DNA of 64,000 nucleotides from Hwanghaeella sp965227365. GTDB taxonomy: Bacteria; Pseudomonadota; Alphaproteobacteria; UBA8366; Aestuariispiraceae. Where the stretch lies: assembly GCF_965227365.1 (NCBI RefSeq), contig NZ_OZ245754.1:2356001-2420000 (forward strand), written 5' to 3'. Shown here one piece after another: positions 59,892 through 64,000 of this stretch (positions within the stretch are counted from its first letter, which is position 1; the number at the start of each line of letters is the position of its first letter). The translations under genes and the position numbers were made by a program. The notes beneath the pieces are model-generated. The model worked only from the letters and a program-made list of their open reading frames with translations. It was not told where the DNA came from and did no database searches.

Positions 59892-61112
59892 ATGGACTCC
59901 TTGATTTCGGCCGCTGCCCGTTTCCTGGCCCGCGGCGATGCTCTTTCGGCCTTGAAGCACGTGGCTTTGCGCGACGACCCGCCGGCCCTGGCCTTGCGCG
60001 GCATCGCGATGGCGCAAATGGGGGATCTCGACAGGGCACGGGACCTGCTGCGTCGGGCCGCGCGCGCGTTCGGCACGCGGGAACCGGCTGCGCGGGCGCG
60101 CTGCCTGCTGGCCGAAGCGGAAATCGCCCTTGTCTGCCGGGATCTTGCCCGGGCCGAACGCGGTCTGGCGGCTGCGCAGGCGGATCTTCTGCGGTATGGG
60201 GACGTATCGAACGCGGCCCATGCCGCCTATCTGGACGCCCGGCGGCTGCTTCTGATCGGCAAGCTGGACCAGGCGGAGCAGCGCCTTTCCGATTGCATGC
60301 CGGATGACTTGCCGCCGGCATCCCGCGTCGGCTTCTGGCTTGTGATCGCGGGCCTCGCCATGCGCCGCGTTCAAGCCGGTTCGGCACGAACCGCGCTGCA
60401 AAACGCTGCGACGGCGGCGCGGCAAACAGGAATACCGGCGCTGATTGCCGAGGCGGACCATGCGGACAGACAGTTCGGCCACCCCGCCGCGCGCGTCATC
60501 ACCCGGGACGGCGACCGGCTGGTCGACCTCGCAGAAGTGGAAACGCTGTTGGCTTCGGACATCCTGGTCGTGGATGCCTGTCGGAATGCCGTCCACAGGA
60601 CAACGACGACCAAATCCCTGGCCAGCCGCCCCGTCCTGTTCACCCTGCTGCGGGCGCTTGCGGAAGCCTGGCCGGCGGATGCCACAAGGGCGACCCTGCT
60701 GCTAGGCGCTTTCGGATCGCGCCATGCCGACGAGTCACAACGGGCGCGATTACGCGTCGAAATCGGCCGTTTGAGAAAGGCGATCGCCCCCTTCGCGGAG
60801 ATAACCGCGTCGCCGGGCGGCTTCAGGTTGGTTCCAATGAGGGCAACGGACGTGGCGGTTCTCGCCCCGCCCGAGGAGGGCGAGTACACAGCGTTGCTGG
60901 CGCTGTTGGCGGATGGCGAAGCCTGGACTAGTTCCGCCCTCGCCCAGGCCATGGATGTCAGCCCGCGGACCATTCAACGCGCGCTTCAGGCGCTTGCCCG
61001 CACGGGCAAGGTCGAGTCCTTTGGCCAAGGCCGGGCCTGTCGCTGGATCGCGGCCGCTGTCCCCGGTTTCCCGACAAGTTTGTTACTCCCGGCCGTCCCG
61101 CCTTCGGGATAG
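59892..61112 (+). CDS. Regulator with helical repeats and C-terminal winged-helix domains
   Basis: A 406-residue protein. Residues about 5-220 are Ala/Leu/Arg-rich helical repeats of TPR type ('ALALRGIAMAQMGDLDRARDLLRRAARAFG' is one). Residues about 240-345 resemble an OmpR-type winged helix ('RPVLFTLLRALAEAWPADATRATLL' and 'RLRVEIGRLRKAIAP'), and about 360-395 a second HTH ('TSSALAQAMDVSPRTIQRALQALARTGKVESFGQGRACRWI'). It is probably a DNA-binding regulator. The ATG at 59892 is chosen because the upstream extension is not conserved in character. The beta-propeller gene follows nine bases later. Confidence 0.75.
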   Translation: MDSLISAAARFLARGDALSALKHVALRDDPPALALRGIAMAQMGDLDRARDLLRRAARAFGTREPAARARCLLAEAEIALVCRDLARAERGLAAAQADLLRYGDVSNAAHAAYLDARRLLLIGKLDQAEQRLSDCMPDDLPPASRVGFWLVIAGLAMRRVQAGSARTALQNAATAARQTGIPALIAEADHADRQFGHPAARVITRDGDRLVDLAEVETLLASDILVVDACRNAVHRTTTTKSLASRPVLFTLLRALAEAWPADATRATLLLGAFGSRHADESQRARLRVEIGRLRKAIAPFAEITASPGGFRLVPMRATDVAVLAPPEEGEYTALLALLADGEAWTSSALAQAMDVSPRTIQRALQALARTGKVESFGQGRACRWIAAAVPGFPTSLLLPAVPPSG

Positions 61113-61121
61113 AATGGCGGG

Positions 61122-61754
61122 ATGAAAAAGAACGCAGCGCATATCACCCGGGAATATGGCCCCTTCCCCGACATTGAAGGGGTTCATGGGGTCACCTATG
61201 ACGGAAAACAGGTGTGGTTCGCCACCAGTGAAGGACTGTATACCCTGGACCCCACGGACGGCGTCGTGACGCGGAAGCATACGATGGGCGCCGATGCGGG
61301 AACCGCCTTCGACGGCCGGCATCTGTATCAGATAACCGAGGCCGTGATCCAAAAGATCGACCCGCAGACGGGCAGCATTCTTCATACGATACCGGCCCCC
61401 AGCAATGGCGGGGATTCGGGCATGGCCTGGGCCGAAGGGTCGCTTTGGGTCGGCGAACACCGCGGCTGCAAGATCCATCAGGTCGATCCCGATACGGGTG
61501 AGGTCCTGCGCACGATTTCGTCGGACCGTTTCGTCACCGGCGTCACCTGGGTGGAAGGCGATTTGTGGCACGGCACCTGGCAGGAAAACGAAAGCGACCT
61601 TCGTCAAATCGATCCGGATACCGGCGAGGTCCTGCAGCGCCTGGACCTACCGTCGGGCATCGGTGTTTCAGGATTGGAATCGGACGGCGCCGACCGCTTC
61701 TTTTGCGGCGGCGGCGATGTCGGGAAAATCAGGGTCGTGCACCGGCCGAAGTGA
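61122..61754 (+). CDS. Beta-propeller protein, glutamine-cyclotransferase/NHL-like
   Basis: A 210-residue cytoplasmic protein of repeated four-stranded blades: 'GVHGVTYDGKQVWFATSEGLYTLDPTDG', 'IQKIDPQTGSILHTI', 'CKIHQVDPDTGEVLRTI', 'LRQIDPDTGEVLQRL'. The repeat 'x-x-IDPxTGEVL' marks successive blades and resembles glutamine cyclotransferase or YncE-like propellers. No signal peptide. It follows the regulator gene by nine bases. Function unknown. Confidence 0.75.
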   Translation: MKKNAAHITREYGPFPDIEGVHGVTYDGKQVWFATSEGLYTLDPTDGVVTRKHTMGADAGTAFDGRHLYQITEAVIQKIDPQTGSILHTIPAPSNGGDSGMAWAEGSLWVGEHRGCKIHQVDPDTGEVLRTISSDRFVTGVTWVEGDLWHGTWQENESDLRQIDPDTGEVLQRLDLPSGIGVSGLESDGADRFFCGGGDVGKIRVVHRPK

Positions 61755-61803
61755 ATGCCACCCTGTGCGCCCCTCCGGACCCGCTTGTCCGCTCTCCCCA
61801 CCC

Positions 61804-62661
61804 CTATCGTCGGCCAACTGAAACCGGCACATTGTCGATCAGCCGCGTCGAGCCGAGCACGGCGGCGGCCAGCAACCGGCCGGGCCGATCCAGCACGGGC
61901 ATCGGTTTCAGATCGTCCTCTCCGCGAAGTTCCAGGTATTCGACCGTCTCGTAACCGGCGGCCAGGATTCGGCTTCGGGCCGTTTCGATCTCATCGGGAA
62001 CCGAAGCGCCCTTGGCAATGCGGTCCGATGCTTCGAACAAAGCCTTCGCAAGCGCGGGGGCGATCGCGCGTTCCGCCGCGCTCAGATGCACATTGCGGGA
62101 GGACATCGCGACACCGTCCGCTTCCCGTATCGTCGGGCAGCCGACGATCTCGATCGGGATATCCAGATCCGTCACCAGACGACGGACGACGTGCAGTTGC
62201 TGGAAATCCTTCTCGCCGAAAAAGGCAAAGTCCCCGCCGGTCTGCAGCAGCAATTTCGTGACAACGGTCGAAACCCCGTCGAAATGGCCCGGCCGGCGGG
62301 CGCCGCAGAGGCCCTCGGAAACGCCTTCCACCGAAACCGTGGTCGCGAAACCAGGCGGGTACATTTGATCACCGTCCGGCACGTAAAGCACATGCGCGCC
62401 GAGCGGCGCCAACTTGGCGGCGTCATCATTCTCCGTACGCGGATAAGCGGCCAGATCGGCGGCACTGTTGAACTGCTTCGGATTGACGAACAGCGTGACG
62501 ATGACCCGGTCGGTCTTTACCAAGGCAGCGCGGACCAGACTCAGATGCCCCTCATGCAGCGCGCCCATGGTCGGCACGACACCGACACGAAACCCCTGCC
62601 CCCGCCAATCGGCAACAATGCCCCGCAACTCGGCGAGGCGGCGAACAATCTCTACTCCCAC
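61804..62661 (-). CDS. panC: Pantothenate synthetase
   Basis: A 285-residue enzyme joining pantoate and beta-alanine in CoA biosynthesis. 'VGVVPTMGALHEGHLSLVR' (H-x-G-H of the adenylylation site), 'TLFVNPKQFN', 'CGARRPGHFDGVSTVVTKLL', 'FFGEKDFQQLHVVRRLV' and 'AMSSRNVHLS' (KMSKS-like) are all present. GTG at 62661 is the start, with AAGGGATCC upstream. panB is not in the window. It lies downstream of the MFS gene on the same strand. Confidence 0.96.
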   Translation of the reverse strand: MGVEIVRRLAELRGIVADWRGQGFRVGVVPTMGALHEGHLSLVRAALVKTDRVIVTLFVNPKQFNSAADLAAYPRTENDDAAKLAPLGAHVLYVPDGDQMYPPGFATTVSVEGVSEGLCGARRPGHFDGVSTVVTKLLLQTGGDFAFFGEKDFQQLHVVRRLVTDLDIPIEIVGCPTIREADGVAMSSRNVHLSAAERAIAPALAKALFEASDRIAKGASVPDEIETARSRILAAGYETVEYLELRGEDDLKPMPVLDRPGRLLAAAVLGSTRLIDNVPVSVGRR

Positions 62662-62774
62662 GCGTCGGATCCCTTACCGTCGAACATTTGCGCATATCTT
62701 GCGTCGGCGCTGACAGACCACGCCGCGCCCCATAAATCAACGAAGCGCAGATCGAAGGATCGAAGGCCGGGCTT

Positions 62775-64000
62775 TCAGGGAACGGTTTCCGGCGTGGGCA
62801 ATTTCCGCGGCAGCAGCGCCACGGCGGCGAGAATGATCACCGCGGCGACGGCAAGGATGCGGAACAGCGTGTCGAAACCCCAATTGTGATAGACGAAGCC
62901 GATCAACGGCAGTGTCGCCGCCAGCACCGAGAAACTGACGACGTAGCGCACACCGTAGATGCGGGCCCGGAAAGGTCCCGAAGCGGTCTTCCCAATCATG
63001 TAATCGTTGATCGGTATCTGCCCGAAAGCACCGAGCATGAAACCGAAGGCGACGAGCAGTGCCGGCCCGTCGGTCAGGCCCGGCATCGCCGCGAAGAAGA
63101 ACAATTGTATGACGGCCACGGTCATGAAGACGCGGCGCGGTCCGAACCGGTCGAGCAAGGCGCCCACGACCAGTTGCGCTATTGAGGCCACGGCGAAGAC
63201 GACAAAGGCCATCGAACCGATCATGGTGGCGATGTCGCCGCTGCCGATCAGACCGTTGTCGATCAGCCCCCCGCCATTCGCCCAATCGGCCAAGGTACCG
63301 GCAAGCCCCTGGAGGCGTTCCTCGAATATCTTCGGCAGGGCGAATGTTGTCGATTGAAAGATAATGGAGGAAACGGCCGTGGTCAGGAACACGATGGCCG
63401 ACACGCGCAGCAGCAGCCTTTTGTAATCGGCCGATACAGCCGGCGTGTTCTGTGGAGATGATTTGTCGGCGCGGTGTTCGACGCCGATCGCGCCCCAGCG
63501 CAAGGCCAGATAGGCGCCCCCCATGGCAATCGAAAACAGGCCGGGCAGAATGAACGCCATTCGCCATCCCGTTTGATCGATCAGGAACCCGGTAATCAGC
63601 GCGGCGGCGGCGACGCCTAGATTCCCCCAAACCCCGTTCGTAGCAATTCGCATTCCGGTGTTGCGCCACTTGGTGGTCACGATGGCCAGGCCGACCGGAT
63701 GGTAGATGGCGGCGAACATGCCGATCACGAAAAGCCCTGTGCCGATCTGCAACGGCGTTTCAGCAAACCCCGTCGCAATGGAGGCAAGGCCGATCCCGGC
63801 GAAGAAAACGCACATCATACCGTCCCGGCTCCATTTGTCGGCCAACCAGCCGGCCGGCAGGGAGAACAGGCCGAATGCAAAGAAACCCGGCGTCGCGTAG
63901 GCCAATAGCTCCGCATAGGCGATGCCCCATTCGCGATAAAGCGCCAAGGCCGCCACGGTCGCGAAAATCAGCGTGAATAGGTGATCCATGAAATGGCCGA
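62775..64000 (-). CDS. Major facilitator superfamily transporter (N-terminus cut by window edge)
   Basis: At least 407 residues with about eleven to twelve helices. An ATG at 63989 could be read as a start, but the frame stays open to the edge and gives 'GHFMDHLFTLIF', which lines up with 'GHFYFHYFAAMYF' in the paralogue at 5744-6952, so the real start is beyond the window. 'FSLPAGWLADKWSRDGMM' is the A-motif and 'FAAIYHPVGLAIV' the helix-4 motif shared with that paralogue. Substrate unknown. Confidence 0.88.
   Translation of the reverse strand, partial: GHFMDHLFTLIFATVAALALYREWGIAYAELLAYATPGFFAFGLFSLPAGWLADKWSRDGMMCVFFAGIGLASIATGFAETPLQIGTGLFVIGMFAAIYHPVGLAIVTTKWRNTGMRIATNGVWGNLGVAAAALITGFLIDQTGWRMAFILPGLFSIAMGGAYLALRWGAIGVEHRADKSSPQNTPAVSADYKRLLLRVSAIVFLTTAVSSIIFQSTTFALPKIFEERLQGLAGTLADWANGGGLIDNGLIGSGDIATMIGSMAFVVFAVASIAQLVVGALLDRFGPRRVFMTVAVIQLFFFAAMPGLTDGPALLVAFGFMLGAFGQIPINDYMIGKTASGPFRARIYGVRYVVSFSVLAATLPLIGFVYHNWGFDTLFRILAVAAVIILAAVALLPRKLPTPETVP

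Overview
The window is a 64 kb stretch of high-GC, gene-dense bacterial chromosome. The block NYN-rpoZ-rsh-PPOX-DUF2062-acpS-lepB-rnc-era (about 8.7-16.8 kb), the two-domain single Rel/SpoT protein, the CaiD-type carnitine genes and the UgpBAEC transporter all point to an alphaproteobacterium, most likely of the Rhodospirillales type. This placement is inferred from gene content; no rRNA or tRNA gene was seen. Both window edges cut genes: the 5' end of a probable PhyH-type dioxygenase on the left, and an MFS transporter on the right whose reading frame runs off the end.

Layout. 0-2.2 kb: two small exported proteins (one with a VPLPA-like C-terminal sorting tail), each with its own terminator and sharing candidate palindromic operators, then a hotdog thioesterase. 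2.3-8.7 kb: an enoyl-CoA hydratase, a CoA-binding protein, a FemAB-like acyltransferase, hisI, an MFS transporter, a sulfotransferase-like protein and a class IV aminotransferase. 8.7-16.8 kb: the conserved core (era, rnc, lepB, acpS, DUF2062, PPOX protein, rsh, rpoZ, NYN protein). 16.8-19.3 kb: family 5 uracil-DNA glycosylase, RidA and a periplasmic alpha-carbonic anhydrase.

19.3-26.4 kb: a carnitine locus, caiD-like / NDP-forming acyl-CoA ligase / acyl-CoA dehydrogenase / carnitine dehydrogenase / dehydrocarnitine-cleaving BKACE, divergent from a CdhR-like AraC regulator. Read together it suggests gamma-butyrobetaine or crotonobetaine to carnitine to glycine betaine. 26.5-28.4 kb: gamma-glutamyltransferase. 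28.5-32.5 kb: a visibly lower-GC island with agmatine catabolism genes (aguB, aguA), a LysR regulator and an IS5-family element with an A7 frameshift site. 32.5-34.8 kb: an ECF41 sigma factor coupled to its usual CMD-family partner, behind an exact match to the ECF41 promoter, then an aspartate-dehydrogenase-like gene.

35-47.3 kb is the most unusual region: seven same-strand genes that look like a complete electron route. They encode an FHA-domain protein fused to a membrane hairpin, flavin reductase and [2Fe-2S] domain; a double cyclic-nucleotide-binding protein fused to four [4Fe-4S] clusters; a membrane protein with paired histidines typical of heme b; a membrane-anchored decaheme cytochrome with a cysteine-rich cytoplasmic head; a pentaheme cytochrome; an outer-membrane beta-barrel; and a tetraheme cytochrome. 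Terminators divide it into three transcription units. I do not recognise the whole assembly as a named system. It could carry electrons from NAD(P)H to the periplasm or cell exterior under phospho-peptide and cyclic-nucleotide control; this is inference.

47.5-64 kb: the ugpBAEC glycerol-3-phosphate-type ABC transporter with a divergent LysR gene, a TauE/SafE exporter, a luciferase-like monooxygenase, a secreted amidohydrolase with a PLP aminotransferase and an ornithine-cyclodeaminase-like enzyme under a divergent XRE-cupin regulator, a DUF899 pair, a TPR/winged-helix regulator with a beta-propeller protein, panC, and the truncated MFS gene.
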